Shown in pieces: positions 1 through 9,552 of a stretch of 64,000 nt of DNA. Location of the stretch: the NCBI GenBank assembly GCA_027335985.1, contig DAHWGX010000030.1:22778-86777 (forward strand), read 5' to 3'. The stretch comes from Nitrospirota bacterium (GTDB lineage: Bacteria > Nitrospirota_A > Leptospirillia > Leptospirillales > Leptospirillaceae). The stretch's first letter is position 1, and every line of letters begins with the position of its first letter. The translations under genes and the position numbers were made by a program. The notes under the pieces are model-generated. The model was not told where the DNA came from, made no database searches, and saw nothing but the letters and a program-made list of their open reading frames with translations.

Positions 1-173
1 CAAAAGAAGCTCGTCGAGAAGACGGATCATATATTCGTTTTGATCAAAATGCGGCAGTTCTTATCAATGCGCAAGGTGACCCTATTGGTACACGAATATT
101 TGGGCCAGTCGCTCGGGAATTGAGGAAAAGAAAGTTTATGAAAATATTATCATTAGCGCCTGAAGTAATCTAA
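1..173 (+). CDS. rplN: 50S ribosomal protein L14, C-terminal part
   Basis: The gene enters the window already open. The visible frame (codons from base 3) reads the conserved L14 C-terminus, with R-x-D-G-S-Y-I-R-F, then N-A-A-V-L-I-N, then [13 protein letters not shown], and ends with ...LAPEVI and a TAA. L14 is a 23S rRNA-binding protein at the subunit interface. It is followed after 14 bases by rplX, the usual order in the spc operon. The start lies outside the window. Confidence 0.97.
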   Translation, partial: KEARREDGSYIRFDQNAAVLINAQGDPIGTRIFGPVARELRKRKFMKILSLAPEVI

Positions 174-187
174 CTGTTGAGGGAAAA

Positions 188-538
188 ATGAAAAAAAATC
201 AAGATAGTCCCTTCTCTTTTCCTCCTTTAAAGAAAGAAGATAAAGTTCTCATTCTTTCTGGAAAAGACAAAGGGAAGTCCGGAAAGATCATTAGGGTTGA
301 CCGGCTTAAGCATAGAGTTTATGTGGAAAATGTTAACATTATGAAGAAAACCACAAAACCGACTCAAAATGCCCCACAGGGTGGCTTCATTGAAAAAGAA
401 AATTTCATTAACGCTTCTAATGTAATGCTTGAATGCCCTCAGTGCAATAAGCCAACTCGAGTGGCCCATCGGGTCCTTGAATCAGGTAAAAAATTAAGAT
501 CGTGCAAAAAATGCAATGAAATTATTGATAAAAAGTAG
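188..538 (+). CDS. rplX: 50S ribosomal protein L24
   Basis: 116 aa with the KOW motif near the N-terminus (K-V-L-I-L-S-G-K-D-K-G-K-x-G-K) and the typical Cys pair (CPQCNKPTRV) before a basic C-terminus with a second Cys pair. L24 initiates 50S assembly at 23S domain I. The ATG follows a purine-rich ribosome binding site (gaggg). It lies between rplN and rplE in standard order. About 15 residues precede the KOW domain, slightly longer than minimal family members. Confidence 0.97.
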   Translation: MKKNQDSPFSFPPLKKEDKVLILSGKDKGKSGKIIRVDRLKHRVYVENVNIMKKTTKPTQNAPQGGFIEKENFINASNVMLECPQCNKPTRVAHRVLESGKKLRSCKKCNEIIDKK

Positions 539-556
539 GGAAGAAAGGTAAAAAAA

Positions 557-1213
557 ATGGCAGAGAAAACGTTAAAGGCCCCCGCAAAATCGGGGAAAAA
601 GCCTGGTAAAAAAGTTGAGGAGTCTTCTGTTTCTTCTTCTAAATCCACATCAGCTAACCGGACAAAATCAATAGAGCCACGGTTGAAAACCCGATACTTT
701 TCGGAAATTCAACCTAAGCTCATGAAAGAGTTGAACCTCAGTAATATTATGCAGGTTCCTAAACTTTCAAAAATTACCTTAAATGTGGCATTAGGAGAAG
801 CAATTGGGAATCCAAAGGTTCTTGATATGGCATCCAAAGAGCTTGCTTTAATTACAGGGCAAAAACCTGTATTAACTAAAGCAAGAAAATCTATCGCCGG
901 ATTCAAGCTTCGTGAGGGTATGCCGATTGGTGTCATGGTGACACTTCGTGGGGATATCATGTGGGAGTTTCTGGATAAATTGATATCCGTAGCTTTGCCC
1001 CGGATTCGGGATTTTAAAGGGATTAATGAACGCTCCTTTGATGGAAATGGAAATTATTCCCTGGGATTGAAAGAGCAAATCATCTTTCCTGAAATAAAAT
1101 ATGACGAAATTTCAATGTCGCATGGTTTTGACATATCTATTGTCACGACGGCTCATAGTAATGCAAATTCTAAAGTTCTCCTAACTCATCTTGGGTTACC
1201 TTTTAGAAAGTAG
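557..1213 (+). CDS. rplE: 50S ribosomal protein L5 with N-terminal extension
   Basis: 218 aa, against about 180 for typical bacterial L5. From about residue 43 it follows canonical L5 ([19 protein letters not shown], then F-P-E-I-x-Y-D-E). L5 binds 5S rRNA in the central protuberance. The first ~42 residues are an additional Lys-, Ser- and Ala-rich, low-complexity, probably disordered segment. The start at 557 follows an aaggtaaaaaaa stretch and no better internal ATG lies just before the conserved domain, so the extension looks genuine. Confidence 0.96.
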   Translation: MAEKTLKAPAKSGKKPGKKVEESSVSSSKSTSANRTKSIEPRLKTRYFSEIQPKLMKELNLSNIMQVPKLSKITLNVALGEAIGNPKVLDMASKELALITGQKPVLTKARKSIAGFKLREGMPIGVMVTLRGDIMWEFLDKLISVALPRIRDFKGINERSFDGNGNYSLGLKEQIIFPEIKYDEISMSHGFDISIVTTAHSNANSKVLLTHLGLPFRK

Positions 1214-1225
1214 ACTGAGGAGATT

Positions 1226-1411
1226 ATGGCTAAAATTTCGATGGTCAATAAAGCTAATAAAACTCAAAAATTTAAAGTGAGAGCCTATAACCGTTGTAAA
1301 CTGTGTGGCAGACCACGGGGTTATATGCGTGATTTTGGAATGTGTCGTATTTGCTTTCGAAATCTGTCACTCAAAGGTGAAATTCCAGGGATTACAAAAT
1401 CTTCTTGGTAA
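1226..1411 (+). CDS. rpsZ: 30S ribosomal protein S14, zinc type
   Basis: 61 aa, the length of the short zinc-binding (C+) form of S14. Two Cys pairs (CKLC and CRIC, 12 residues between pairs) form the zinc ribbon. S14 binds the 3' domain of 16S rRNA in the 30S head. An aggag ribosome binding site precedes the ATG, and the gene sits in the usual place between rplE and rpsH. Confidence 0.97.
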   Translation: MAKISMVNKANKTQKFKVRAYNRCKLCGRPRGYMRDFGMCRICFRNLSLKGEIPGITKSSW

Positions 1412-1424
1412 AGGGGAAAAAGGT

Positions 1425-1823
1425 ATGTCGTTAACTGATCCTATTGCTGATATGCTCACCCGCATTAGAAATGCAAATATGCGAGTATATCAGACTGTAA
1501 AATGCCAACATTCCAAGATTAAAGAAAATATCCTCCGAGTCATGCAAGAAGAGGGCTTGATATCTTCTTACGAGGTCAATGAAGAGGATGGGAAAAAAAA
1601 TATTACCATTCATCTGAGAATATCGAAAGAACGTATTCCCTTGATTCGAGGTCTAAAAAGAATTTCTAAGCCAGGACTACGAGTCTATCAAAAAGTTTCT
1701 AAGCATAAAATCCTTATGGGAGGTATCGGGGTTACGATAATATCAACCTCTCAAGGAGTGATGACTGATCGCAAGGCAAAACAGTTAAATCTTGGTGGGG
1801 AAGTTCTTTGCCAGATATGGTAA
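1425..1823 (+). CDS. rpsH: 30S ribosomal protein S8
   Basis: 132 aa starting M-S-L-T-D-P-I-A-D-M-L-T-R-I-R-N-A, the canonical S8 N-terminus. The C-terminus has the family G-x-x-x-S-T-S-x-G-V-M-T-D motif. The frame is open further upstream through rpsZ, but ATG 1425 with ggggaaaaagg before it fits S8. S8 binds the central domain of 16S rRNA and in many bacteria represses the spc operon. Confidence 0.97.
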   Translation: MSLTDPIADMLTRIRNANMRVYQTVKCQHSKIKENILRVMQEEGLISSYEVNEEDGKKNITIHLRISKERIPLIRGLKRISKPGLRVYQKVSKHKILMGGIGVTIISTSQGVMTDRKAKQLNLGGEVLCQIW

Positions 1824-1844
1824 CCATTTGATCCGGAGTCTATA

Positions 1845-2384
1845 ATGTCACGCATTGGAAAATTGCCCATTAGTATTCCCAAAGGGGTTGTCGTTAAAAT
1901 TTCTTCATCCGACATTCATATCAAGGGGCCTCATGGGGAAATGACCCATAAACTTCCTCATGGCTTTTCCATTACCCAGGATAACGACCTTATTACTGTC
2001 TCGCGCAGTTCGGATAGCGGAAAAGATAAAGCACTTCATGGATTGCATCGTGCCTTGTTATTCAACAAGATTACCGGTGTGGCGAACCCATTTAAAAAAA
2101 CCCTCGAAATTACAGGGGTTGGTTATCGCGCCCAACTTTCCGGACAAAATCTTTCTATGACTCTCGGGTTTACCAAACCCGTCGAATTAACTCTGCCTCC
2201 CCAGATAAAAGCAACAGTGGAAAAGCAGACAATTATTACCCTGACTTCCTATGACAAAGAGTTATTAGGGAAAATATCCTCTGAAATAAAACAAGCCAGA
2301 CCGGTTGAGCCTTACAAAGGCAAAGGTATTCGCTTTGAAGGTGAAAAAGTTCGAAGAAAAGAAGGCAAGACTGGAAAAAAGTAA
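1845..2384 (+). CDS. rplF: 50S ribosomal protein L6
   Basis: 179 aa, normal length. It begins MSRIGKLPI and carries the conserved C-terminal block with V-E-P-Y-K-G-K-G-I-R and a Lys/Arg-rich tail. L6 sits near the sarcin-ricin loop of the 50S subunit. It lies 21 bases after rpsH and 17 before rplR in standard order. Confidence 0.97.
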   Translation: MSRIGKLPISIPKGVVVKISSSDIHIKGPHGEMTHKLPHGFSITQDNDLITVSRSSDSGKDKALHGLHRALLFNKITGVANPFKKTLEITGVGYRAQLSGQNLSMTLGFTKPVELTLPPQIKATVEKQTIITLTSYDKELLGKISSEIKQARPVEPYKGKGIRFEGEKVRRKEGKTGKK

Positions 2385-2401
2385 ACTCATAGGAGCATGA
2401 T

Positions 2402-2758
2402 GTGAAATTAATCAATCGAAACGATAAACGAATCTCTAAACATCTTAGAGTTAGAAAAAAAATAAAAGGAACGACCGATCGCCCTAGGTTATCGGTCTTT
2501 CGAAGTCTGAAGTATATTTATGCTCAAATTATAGATGATTCAACTGGACAAACCTTAGCTTCAGCCTCATCACTGATTATCCCCGACCTTAAATCAGGTG
2601 ATACCATTGCCGTGGCCAAACAGGTTGGACAAAACCTTGCCAACGAAGCGAAAAAAAAGAATATCTCCAATGTTGTTTTTGATAGAGGAGGATATCTTTA
2701 CCATGGTCGAATTAAAGCGCTGGCTGAAGGAGCGCGTGAAGGTGGACTTCTTTTTTAA
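2402..2758 (+). CDS. rplR: 50S ribosomal protein L18
   Basis: 118 aa with a GTG start preceded by a taggagc ribosome binding site. Conserved features are the basic N-terminus ([20 protein letters not shown]) and the 5S rRNA-binding C-terminus ([21 protein letters not shown]). L18 carries 5S rRNA into the central protuberance together with L5. Confidence 0.97.
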   Translation: MKLINRNDKRISKHLRVRKKIKGTTDRPRLSVFRSLKYIYAQIIDDSTGQTLASASSLIIPDLKSGDTIAVAKQVGQNLANEAKKKNISNVVFDRGGYLYHGRIKALAEGAREGGLLF

Positions 2759-2778
2759 AATGCATCTTAGGAGGAAAT

Positions 2779-3267
2779 TTGGAACACGTTAAAGTAGATC
2801 ACAGCGCCCTGAAAGACAAGGTCGTTTTTGTCAACAGGGTTTCCAAGGTGGTTAAGGGGGGGAAAAGATTTTCTTTTTCCGCTCTGGTCGTTGTAGGGAA
2901 TGGTGCTGGCGTTGTTGGGATGGGGAAAGGTAAATCTACAGAAGTTCCCGAAGCCATTAAAAAAGCTATTGAAAATGCCAAGAAAAACCTAATTTCAATT
3001 CCCCTTAAGGCGACTACTGTTCCCCACGAAGTCATAGGTCATTTTGGAGCAGAAGATGTTTTAATAAAACCAGCGTCAGAGGGAACAGGCTTGATTGCCG
3101 GCGGAGCTGTTCGTGCCGTTATGGAAGTACTGGGAGCAACTAATGTCCTATGCAAATCCCTTGGCTCTAGTAACCCATATAATGTTGTCCGGGCGACATT
3201 GGAGGGACTAAAACAACTTAGAAGCTTCAAAGATGCTATGGATGAAAGAAAACCTGAACAGGTTTAA
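2779..3267 (+). CDS. rpsE: 30S ribosomal protein S5
   Basis: 162 aa beginning at TTG behind a strong aggagg site. It has the S5 double-stranded-RNA-binding fold ([17 protein letters not shown], then G-x-G-K-x-T-E-V-P-E-A-I-x-K-A) and the C-terminal [12 protein letters not shown] block. S5 contributes to decoding accuracy. It is followed directly by rpmD. Confidence 0.97.
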   Translation: MEHVKVDHSALKDKVVFVNRVSKVVKGGKRFSFSALVVVGNGAGVVGMGKGKSTEVPEAIKKAIENAKKNLISIPLKATTVPHEVIGHFGAEDVLIKPASEGTGLIAGGAVRAVMEVLGATNVLCKSLGSSNPYNVVRATLEGLKQLRSFKDAMDERKPEQV

Positions 3268-3290
3268 TTTTTTTATCTTTGGGAGATGAT

Positions 3291-3476
3291 ATGGTTGAGA
3301 AAAAAATTAAAATACGCCTGATTAAAAGCACAATCGGGACCCCAAAAAAAATTAAAAATGTTGTTTATGCTTTAGGTCTTAAACGGCCGAATAGTGAAGT
3401 TATTCATCATGCCTCTCCTACTATTTTGGGAATGGTTAAAAAAACCAATCACATGATTCAAGTTTTTGAAGTATAG
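3291..3476 (+). CDS. rpmD: 50S ribosomal protein L30
   Basis: 61 aa, normal for L30. It has the family signature I-K-I-R-L-I-K-S-x-I-G-x-P-K-K and L-G-L-K-R-x-N. An in-frame TTG lies 12 bases upstream, but the gggaga site just before ATG 3291 supports the ATG. It lies between rpsE and rplO as usual. Confidence 0.95.
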   Translation: MVEKKIKIRLIKSTIGTPKKIKNVVYALGLKRPNSEVIHHASPTILGMVKKTNHMIQVFEV

Positions 3477-3488
3477 GGAGTATTGTTC

Positions 3489-3935
3489 ATGAAATTTCAT
3501 GATCTTAAGCCTTCTGATGGTGCCAAGCATAGAAAAAAACGTGTTGGGCGAGGTACTGGTTCAGGGCATGGTAAAACATCTACAAAAGGTCACAAAGGAC
3601 AAGGTGCCCGCTCCGGTGGTGTAAAACCACCGGGATTTGAAGGTGGACAAACACCTCTAATTCTAAGAATTCCAAAACGAGGATTTACACCCCTAGAAAA
3701 AGTTGAAGTAATTACCATAAATATTGAAAGATTAGAAAAGTTTACGTTCCCTGAAAATCGAATTGATGTAAATACTCTTATGGAGCTTGGTGTTATTCAT
3801 CCTCCACGTTCGAGAAAGTTTTCCGTTAAAATTCTGGGAACAGGGGAACCCTCCAAACCGTACATCATTGACGGAATTTCTGTAAGCCAGTCCGTGCTGG
3901 ATAAAATCAAAAAAATGGGCGGATCGATTGGTTGA
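3489..3935 (+). CDS. rplO: 50S ribosomal protein L15
   Basis: 148 aa with the very basic Gly-rich N-terminus (K-K-R-V-G-R-G-x-G-S-G-x-G-K-T) and the G-F-E-G-G-Q-T-P-L motif of L15. ATG 3489 follows tataggga. A TTG six bases earlier is possible but less well spaced. The 3' end overlaps the secY start by 8 bases, suggesting translational coupling. Confidence 0.96.
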   Translation: MKFHDLKPSDGAKHRKKRVGRGTGSGHGKTSTKGHKGQGARSGGVKPPGFEGGQTPLILRIPKRGFTPLEKVEVITINIERLEKFTFPENRIDVNTLMELGVIHPPRSRKFSVKILGTGEPSKPYIIDGISVSQSVLDKIKKMGGSIG

Positions 3936-5241
3936 GAGAATTTTTCGAACTTTTGAAAATATTTGGAGGATACCAGAACTTCGGGATAGGGTCCTTTTCA
4001 CTCTTGGTATGCTCGCGGTTTACAGGATTGGAGCATATATTCCTACCCCAGGAGTTAATGGAGCAGAGCTTTCAAAGTTTCTCCATCAAAATGGGGGGGC
4101 CCTCATTGGATTCTTTGACATGTTTTCAGGCGGTGCCCTTTCCCGACTGACTATTTTTGCATTAGGGATCATGCCATATATATCGGCATCGATCATCTTG
4201 CAATTATTAACAGTCGTTCATCCTTCCCTGCAGGCATTATCTAAGGAAGGCGAACGAGGAAGAAAAATTATCACCAAATATACAAGATATCTCACTGTTG
4301 TAATAGCCCTAATTCAATCTTTTGGAATCGCCCTGGGCTTAGAACAAATGAATCATGGCCAATTTGTACCCCACCCTGGGTGGGGATTCCGACTCATGGT
4401 CATGATCACTTTGACGGCCGCGACTACATTTGTAATGTGGATTGGTGAGCAAATTACCGAACGTGGTGTCGGAAATGGAATCAGTCTTATTATTTTTTCA
4501 GGGATCGTAGCCAGGCTTCCTGCCGCTATCGTCTCAACATTTAAACTTTACCAACAATCAGAAATATCCGGATTTGTTCTTTTAGTTCTAGCTCTTATGG
4601 TTGTTCTTGTCGTCGCATCGATTGTATTTATAGAGACAGCCAGGCGAAAAATTCCTGTTGAATATGCAAAAAGGCTCATGTCGAACAAACTAGTAGCCGG
4701 CCAATCAACCCATATTCCATTCAAGATCAATACAGCAGGTGTCATTCCACCTATTTTTGCCTCTTCACTAATTTCTTTTCCTGCAACAATCGCAGGATTT
4801 ATAAGTGTTCCATGGATTCAAAACATTGGGAAATCTCTTGCACCTGGAAGTTTTTCCTATACCACACTATATGTTATGTTAATACTGTTTTTCAGTTTTT
4901 TTTATACAGCAGTGGTATTAAACCCAGCCGATATTGCTGAAAATATTCAAAAATATGGTGGATTTATTCCAGGCATTCGTCCTGGAAAATCTACTGCAAC
5001 TTTTATTTACAAGGTTATGAATCGAATTACATTGGTTGGCGCTCTTTACTTGGCAGTAGTTTGTGTTATTCCTGAAATATTGATTTATCAACTTCATGTC
5101 CCTTTTTATTTTGGTGGCACATCTCTTTTGATCGTAATTGGTGTTTCTTTAGATACTTCCCAACAAATTGAATCATATATGGTTTCAAGAAATTACGAAG
5201 GCTTTCTTAAAAAAAGCCGCATCAGGGGAAGGATTGCTTAA
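3928..5241 (+). CDS. secY: Preprotein translocase subunit SecY
   Basis: 437 aa, the usual length. Ten hydrophobic segments can be traced. The first transmembrane region is followed by Y-I-P-T-P-G-V and the plug region F-S-G-G-A-L-S. The cytosolic loop has [13 protein letters not shown] and the late part has P-G-x-R-P-G-x-S-T. SecY forms the protein-conducting channel of the inner membrane. It starts at a TTG overlapping the rplO stop. Confidence 0.97.
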   Translation: MVERIFRTFENIWRIPELRDRVLFTLGMLAVYRIGAYIPTPGVNGAELSKFLHQNGGALIGFFDMFSGGALSRLTIFALGIMPYISASIILQLLTVVHPSLQALSKEGERGRKIITKYTRYLTVVIALIQSFGIALGLEQMNHGQFVPHPGWGFRLMVMITLTAATTFVMWIGEQITERGVGNGISLIIFSGIVARLPAAIVSTFKLYQQSEISGFVLLVLALMVVLVVASIVFIETARRKIPVEYAKRLMSNKLVAGQSTHIPFKINTAGVIPPIFASSLISFPATIAGFISVPWIQNIGKSLAPGSFSYTTLYVMLILFFSFFYTAVVLNPADIAENIQKYGGFIPGIRPGKSTATFIYKVMNRITLVGALYLAVVCVIPEILIYQLHVPFYFGGTSLLIVIGVSLDTSQQIESYMVSRNYEGFLKKSRIRGRIA

Positions 5242-5244
5242 CCT

Positions 5245-5904
5245 ATGCATATAGTCTTTATTGGGCCTCCTGGTGTTGGCAAAGGGACTCAGGCTAACAT
5301 GCTAATGGAAAAATATGCTGTTTCTAAGATTTCTACTGGAGATCTTCTTCGTGATTCTATTAAGAACGGATCTTCCTTGGGAAATCAAGCTAAAGGTTTT
5401 ATGGAGCGAGGGGAATTGGTTCCAGACCAGCTGGTATTGGGGCTTGTCCAGGAAAAAATCTTATCGGCTCAACCAGGTTCAAAACCTTTTATTTTTGATG
5501 GATTTCCAAGAAATATCTCACAGGCAATAGAATTAGACAAGATTATGGTCAATAACAATTCAAAAATTAATCTCGTCGTTGATTTTACTATGGATGAAGA
5601 AGATAGAATCGCCAGGCTTTCAGGTCGACGGATGTGTCCAAAATGTCAGAGGACTTATCATATTTTATTTTCAAAACCAAAAAAAGATAATGTTTGTGAT
5701 TTATGCGAAGTTCAGCTTGTTCAAAGGTCAGATGACAATGAATCCGTAATTCGTCAAAGATCTACAGTTTACTGGGAACATACCCGACCCCTTTTAGATT
5801 ATTACAATAACAAACATATTCTTAGCAATGTTAATGCCAGTCTATCAATTGATGATGTTTTTGGAAAACTGGAAAAACTTATTGCGCCTATATTGAAAGT
5901 TTAG
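5245..5904 (+). CDS. adk: Adenylate kinase
   Basis: 219 aa, the long-LID form. The P-loop G-P-P-G-V-G-K-G-T lies at about residue 7, and F-D-G-F-P-R-N marks the NMP/AMP site. The LID carries four Cys (CPKC and CDLC), which is a zinc-binding LID. The enzyme interconverts ATP + AMP with 2 ADP. It is three bases after secY and its stop is next to map, the classic secY-adk-map arrangement. Confidence 0.97.
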   Translation: MHIVFIGPPGVGKGTQANMLMEKYAVSKISTGDLLRDSIKNGSSLGNQAKGFMERGELVPDQLVLGLVQEKILSAQPGSKPFIFDGFPRNISQAIELDKIMVNNNSKINLVVDFTMDEEDRIARLSGRRMCPKCQRTYHILFSKPKKDNVCDLCEVQLVQRSDDNESVIRQRSTVYWEHTRPLLDYYNNKHILSNVNASLSIDDVFGKLEKLIAPILKV

Positions 5905-5908
5905 ATTG

Positions 5909-6670
5909 ATGATCTATCTTAAAACTGATTCTGAAATTGAAAAAATTCAAAAAGCAGGTCGTATCGTAGCCAACGCCCTTCAGGAAATAAAGAAATTAAT
6001 TAAACCTGGTGTAACACTTCTTGAGATTGACAAATTCGCGGAAGAATACGCTTATCTAAACCACGCTAAACCAGCCTTTAAAGGATATCATTCTTATCCT
6101 GCATCCATCTGCCTGTCGGTAAATAATGTTGTTGTTCATGGTATTCCAGATAATTATGTGTTAAGATCGGGAGATATTATTGGCCTTGACTACGGTATTG
6201 AATTAGACGGGTATTTTGGTGATTCTGCTATTACTGTTCCTGTAGGGATTATCTCAGAGTCTGCTCAAAACCTTATTAAAGTCACTAGGGAATCGCTCGA
6301 GGTTGGAATTAATAATGCTCTCATTGGTAATCGAATAGGTGATATTTCCAATTCTATTCAACAATATGTTGAGGATTTCTCTTACTCTGTAGTAAGGAAT
6401 TTTGTAGGGCATGGAATTGGGAGGAAGCTTCATGAAGAACCGCCCATTCCTAACTATGGTCCAAAGGGAAAAGGAATCAAGTTAGAACAGGGAATGGTTC
6501 TAGCTCTTGAACCTATGGTCAATATAGGAAGTCCTGAAACTCTTGTTCTTCCTGATGGCTGGACAGCAGTCACAAAGGACGGAAGCCTTTCGGCTCACTT
6601 TGAACATACTATTGCAATAACCAAAAATGGTCCAAAAGTATTAACATATTCTGATTCTAATGAACCCTGA
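5909..6670 (+). CDS. map: Methionine aminopeptidase type I
   Basis: 253 aa. It has the type-I MetAP motifs: H-G-I-P early, D-Y-G and D-S-A for the two metal-binding Asp, G-H-G-I-G-R with the metal-binding His, and L-E-P-M and F-E-H-T for the Glu ligands. It removes the N-terminal Met of nascent proteins. A TTG directly before the ATG (5906) is an alternative start. It sits between adk and infA. Confidence 0.97.
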   Translation: MIYLKTDSEIEKIQKAGRIVANALQEIKKLIKPGVTLLEIDKFAEEYAYLNHAKPAFKGYHSYPASICLSVNNVVVHGIPDNYVLRSGDIIGLDYGIELDGYFGDSAITVPVGIISESAQNLIKVTRESLEVGINNALIGNRIGDISNSIQQYVEDFSYSVVRNFVGHGIGRKLHEEPPIPNYGPKGKGIKLEQGMVLALEPMVNIGSPETLVLPDGWTAVTKDGSLSAHFEHTIAITKNGPKVLTYSDSNEP

Positions 6671-6682
6671 ATTGAGGACTGA

Positions 6683-6901
6683 GTGGGTAAAGAAGACACA
6701 GTAGAGGTCCAGGGAACCGTTCTCGAAACTCTCCCTAATGCGATGTTCAGGGTAGAACTAGAGAATGGACATAAAGTATTGGCTCATATATCAGGAAAAA
6801 TGAGAATGAACTATATTAAAATTCTTCCTGGTGACAAGGTTACCCTAGAGCTGTCCCTTTATGATCTAACGAGAGGGCGAATTACCTACCGCTTCAAATA
6901 A
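6683..6901 (+). CDS. infA: Translation initiation factor IF-1
   Basis: 72 aa, exactly the usual length. It is an S1-like OB fold with [16 protein letters not shown]-x-N-Y-I and a C-terminal G-R-I-T-Y-R. The GTG start follows gaggac. It occludes the ribosomal A site during initiation. Confidence 0.97.
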   Translation: MGKEDTVEVQGTVLETLPNAMFRVELENGHKVLAHISGKMRMNYIKILPGDKVTLELSLYDLTRGRITYRFK

Positions 6902-6928
6902 CAATAAACTCTTTTTGGTGGAGTCCAA

Positions 6929-7042
6929 ATGAAAGTCCGTGCTTCTGTTAAACCCATCTGTTCCAAATGCCAGGTCATTAAAAGGAACGGTATTGTTCGA
7001 ATCAAATGCGAAAATCCGAAGCATAAACAACGGCAAGGTTAA
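6929..7042 (+). CDS. rpmJ: 50S ribosomal protein L36
   Basis: A 37-aa gene starting [11 protein letters not shown]. Three Cys and one His (C-x2-C, then C and H near the end) make the zinc knot of the C+ form, and the end is ...KHKQRQG. A ggtggag site precedes the ATG. It lies between infA and rpsM as in most alpha operons. Confidence 0.95.
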   Translation: MKVRASVKPICSKCQVIKRNGIVRIKCENPKHKQRQG

Positions 7043-7064
7043 TTTAAATCGAAGGAGAAACTCC

Positions 7065-7439
7065 TTGGCTCGTATTGTCGGAATCGATCTTCCTAGAAAT
7101 AAAAGAATTGAAATTGCCCTGACCTACATCTTTGGCATTGGCAGACCAACGTCTCAGCAAATATTATCAACCGTTGGCGTCGATCCCAACACGAGAGTTC
7201 ATGCCCTTACTGATGACGAGATTGCAAAGCTTCGTGATGCAATTGAGGCAACTTACACTGTAGAGGGAGATCTTCGTCGGGAGATTTCTCAAAACATAAA
7301 AAGGAAAATGGATATTGGCTGTTATCAGGGCTTGCGTCATCGAAAAGGACTCCCGGTTCGTGGCCAAAGGACCAAAACAAATGCAAGAACAAGGAAGGGT
7401 CCGAAAAAAGGAATCGGGGCTAAAAAGAAAACGGGTTAA
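7065..7439 (+). CDS. rpsM: 30S ribosomal protein S13
   Basis: 124 aa starting at TTG (reading [10 protein letters not shown]), preceded by gaaggaga. It has the helix-two-turn-helix region and the C-terminal [15 protein letters not shown]. The frame stays open upstream across rpmJ, but that is a shadow. S13 contacts 23S rRNA and L5 in the intersubunit bridge. Confidence 0.96.
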   Translation: MARIVGIDLPRNKRIEIALTYIFGIGRPTSQQILSTVGVDPNTRVHALTDDEIAKLRDAIEATYTVEGDLRREISQNIKRKMDIGCYQGLRHRKGLPVRGQRTKTNARTRKGPKKGIGAKKKTG

Positions 7440-7462
7440 TTTATCTCTGAGATGAGGGGTTT

Positions 7463-7849
7463 ATGAGCGTTAAAAAAGGCACCAAAAAAAGAGAAAAGAA
7501 AAATGTTCCTATCGGAATTGTTCATATCCATGCCTCTTTCAATAACACGATCATTTCAATCACAGATGCTAAAGGCGATGTGATTGCCTGGTCTAGTTCT
7601 GGGGCCCAAAGCTTCAAGGGTTCGCGTAAAAGTACACCCTTTGCTGCCCAAAAAGCTGCGGAGATCGCTACCAAAAAAGCTGCCGATATGGGTATGAAAT
7701 CTTGCGAGGTCTATGTTAAAGGACCTGGTTCTGGAAGGGAATCCGCTATAAGAGCCCTTCAAACTGTAGGAATTAAAATTAGCTTGATTAAAGATGTTAC
7801 CCCTATTCCTCATAACGGATGTCGCCCTCCAAAAAGGCGCAGGGTTTAG
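7463..7849 (+). CDS. rpsK: 30S ribosomal protein S11
   Basis: 128 aa with canonical S11 blocks: H-I-x-A-S-F-N-N-T-I, W-S-S-x-[13 protein letters not shown], and the C-terminal [13 protein letters not shown]. It is a platform protein of the 30S subunit, in standard order before rpsD. Confidence 0.97.
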   Translation: MSVKKGTKKREKKNVPIGIVHIHASFNNTIISITDAKGDVIAWSSSGAQSFKGSRKSTPFAAQKAAEIATKKAADMGMKSCEVYVKGPGSGRESAIRALQTVGIKISLIKDVTPIPHNGCRPPKRRRV

Positions 7850-7887
7850 CTTAATATCCGATATTCTATTACGTTAAAGGAGAACCA

Positions 7888-8517
7888 TTGGCACGCTATA
7901 ATGGCGCTGTTTGTCGTTTTTGCAGAAGAGAAGGTGTCAAGCTTTTTCTTAAAGGGTCACGCTGTTTGTCAGCAAAATGCGCTATTGATCGTAGAGCTTA
8001 TCCACCGGGTGAGCATGGTCAAAATAGGGCAAAGGCATCGGAATACGGGTTACAGCTCCGCGAAAAGCAAAAAGTAAAAAGGATTTACGGCATATTAGAA
8101 AGACAGTTTCGGAAGACTTTCAAGCTAGCGGCTAGAAAGAAGGGAAATACTGGGCAATCACTTCTAGCCTCCCTTGAAATGCGCTTAGACAGTGTCGTTT
8201 ATCATATAGGTTGGGGCGCTTCTCGGAGTGAGGCTCGTATGCTTGTTTCCCATGGTCATGTTCAAGTCAATGGGAAAAAACTTAATATTCCCTCCTACTC
8301 ATGTAAGATCAATGATGTTGTCTCCCTAACCATTGGTCTTCAGTCGAGCGAGAGGATTATTGGTAATTTTCGTGATGCTGAATTACGTGGTGTCGTTTCG
8401 AGCTGGCTTGACATTGATAAAAACAACTTCAAGGCGGTTGTGAAAGATATCCCGCAGCGTGATGCCATCAATATCCTTATCGCAGAAAATCTCGTCGTTG
8501 AACTTTATTCGCGATAA
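7888..8517 (+). CDS. rpsD: 30S ribosomal protein S4, zinc-binding form
   Basis: 209 aa starting at TTG behind aaaggag. The N-terminus keeps four Cys (CRFC, then RCLSAKC), as in zinc-containing S4. The S4 RNA-binding domain (M-L-V-S-H-G-H-V-x-V-N-G-K) is in the middle. S4 nucleates 30S assembly and is often the alpha-operon repressor. Confidence 0.97.
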   Translation: MARYNGAVCRFCRREGVKLFLKGSRCLSAKCAIDRRAYPPGEHGQNRAKASEYGLQLREKQKVKRIYGILERQFRKTFKLAARKKGNTGQSLLASLEMRLDSVVYHIGWGASRSEARMLVSHGHVQVNGKKLNIPSYSCKINDVVSLTIGLQSSERIIGNFRDAELRGVVSSWLDIDKNNFKAVVKDIPQRDAINILIAENLVVELYSR

Positions 8518-8547
8518 TAGTTCTCGAAGGATATAGAGGAGAAAAGC

Positions 8548-9537
8548 ATGGATTCAGTTGTAGCGACACAAATGCCGAAAGGCCTTCATTACGATAATAA
8601 TACAAGCCGGACATGCCGCGTTGTCGTCGAACCGTTTGAACGGGGATATGGCATCACCATCGGGAATGCTCTCAGAAGGGTATTGCTCTCTTCAATAAAT
8701 GGAACTGCGATTACAGCTATTCGAATAAAAAATGTCTTTCATGAATTCTCAAATATTCCAGGGGTTGTTGAGGATGTCACTGACATCATACTCAATTTGA
8801 AAGATCTTCGTTTGAAGGCGCTTCTGCCTGAACCTCATTGGATTCACTTGAAAGTTAAGGGACCCAAGACCATTACGGCTTCCGATCTCGACACTGGCGG
8901 TGCAGTTGAGATCCTTGATCCCGATCATATAATTGCTACTCTAGATGAAGGTGCAATCCTTGATATGGACCTAAAGGTCGAGATTGGACGCGGCTATGTT
9001 CCTGCTGACCGTTCACGCCTGGAAGAACCTGAGGTGGGTGTTATTCCAATTGACGCTATCTTTACCCCCCTCAAAAAAGTGAATTTTGTTGTTGAAAGTA
9101 CGCGGGTCGGGAGAATGACGGATTACGATCGCCTTATCTTTGATATAGAGACCGATGGAAGTATTTCTCCCAGTGAGGCGTTATCTCAATCGGCTACCAT
9201 TTTAAAAAGCCATTTGGATCTCTTTATTTCCGACAATCAACCAGAATCCGATCCTGCCGGGAAAATTTCTCATATTTCTGTAAGTGATGATACACAAGCC
9301 CTGCTGGATAAAAGTGTTAACGAACTTGAACTCTCAGTCCGAGCCGCAAATTGCTTGAAAAATTCAGATATCAAGAAAATTGACGATTTGGTTCGACGTA
9401 CAGAGGATGAACTTCTTCAAACCAAAAACTTTGGAAAAAAATCTTTGGATGAGATTAAGGAAGCGTTAGCCAATATCGGCCTTTCTCTTGGCATGGATCT
9501 TTCCAAGTTTAAAAAACATTCTGAATTAAACGAGTAA
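8548..9537 (+). CDS. rpoA: DNA-directed RNA polymerase alpha subunit
   Basis: 329 aa. The N-terminal domain shows F-E-R-G-Y-G-I-T-I-G-N-A-L-R-R-V-L-L-S-S, and the C-terminal domain shows L-x-L-S-V-R-A-x-N-C-L-K and K-N-F-G-K-K-S-L-D-E-I. These are the assembly/dimerisation domain and the UP-element-binding domain. An aggagaaaagc site precedes the ATG. It lies between rpsD and rplQ. Confidence 0.98.
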   Translation: MDSVVATQMPKGLHYDNNTSRTCRVVVEPFERGYGITIGNALRRVLLSSINGTAITAIRIKNVFHEFSNIPGVVEDVTDIILNLKDLRLKALLPEPHWIHLKVKGPKTITASDLDTGGAVEILDPDHIIATLDEGAILDMDLKVEIGRGYVPADRSRLEEPEVGVIPIDAIFTPLKKVNFVVESTRVGRMTDYDRLIFDIETDGSISPSEALSQSATILKSHLDLFISDNQPESDPAGKISHISVSDDTQALLDKSVNELELSVRAANCLKNSDIKKIDDLVRRTEDELLQTKNFGKKSLDEIKEALANIGLSLGMDLSKFKKHSELNE

Positions 9538-9552
9538 ATCTGGAGAATTAGA

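Noticed and set aside
6939..7064. N-terminal extension of S13 overlapping rpmJ
   Set aside because: S13 begins at the TTG at 7065 with a ribosome binding site, and the upstream frame is the shadow of L36.
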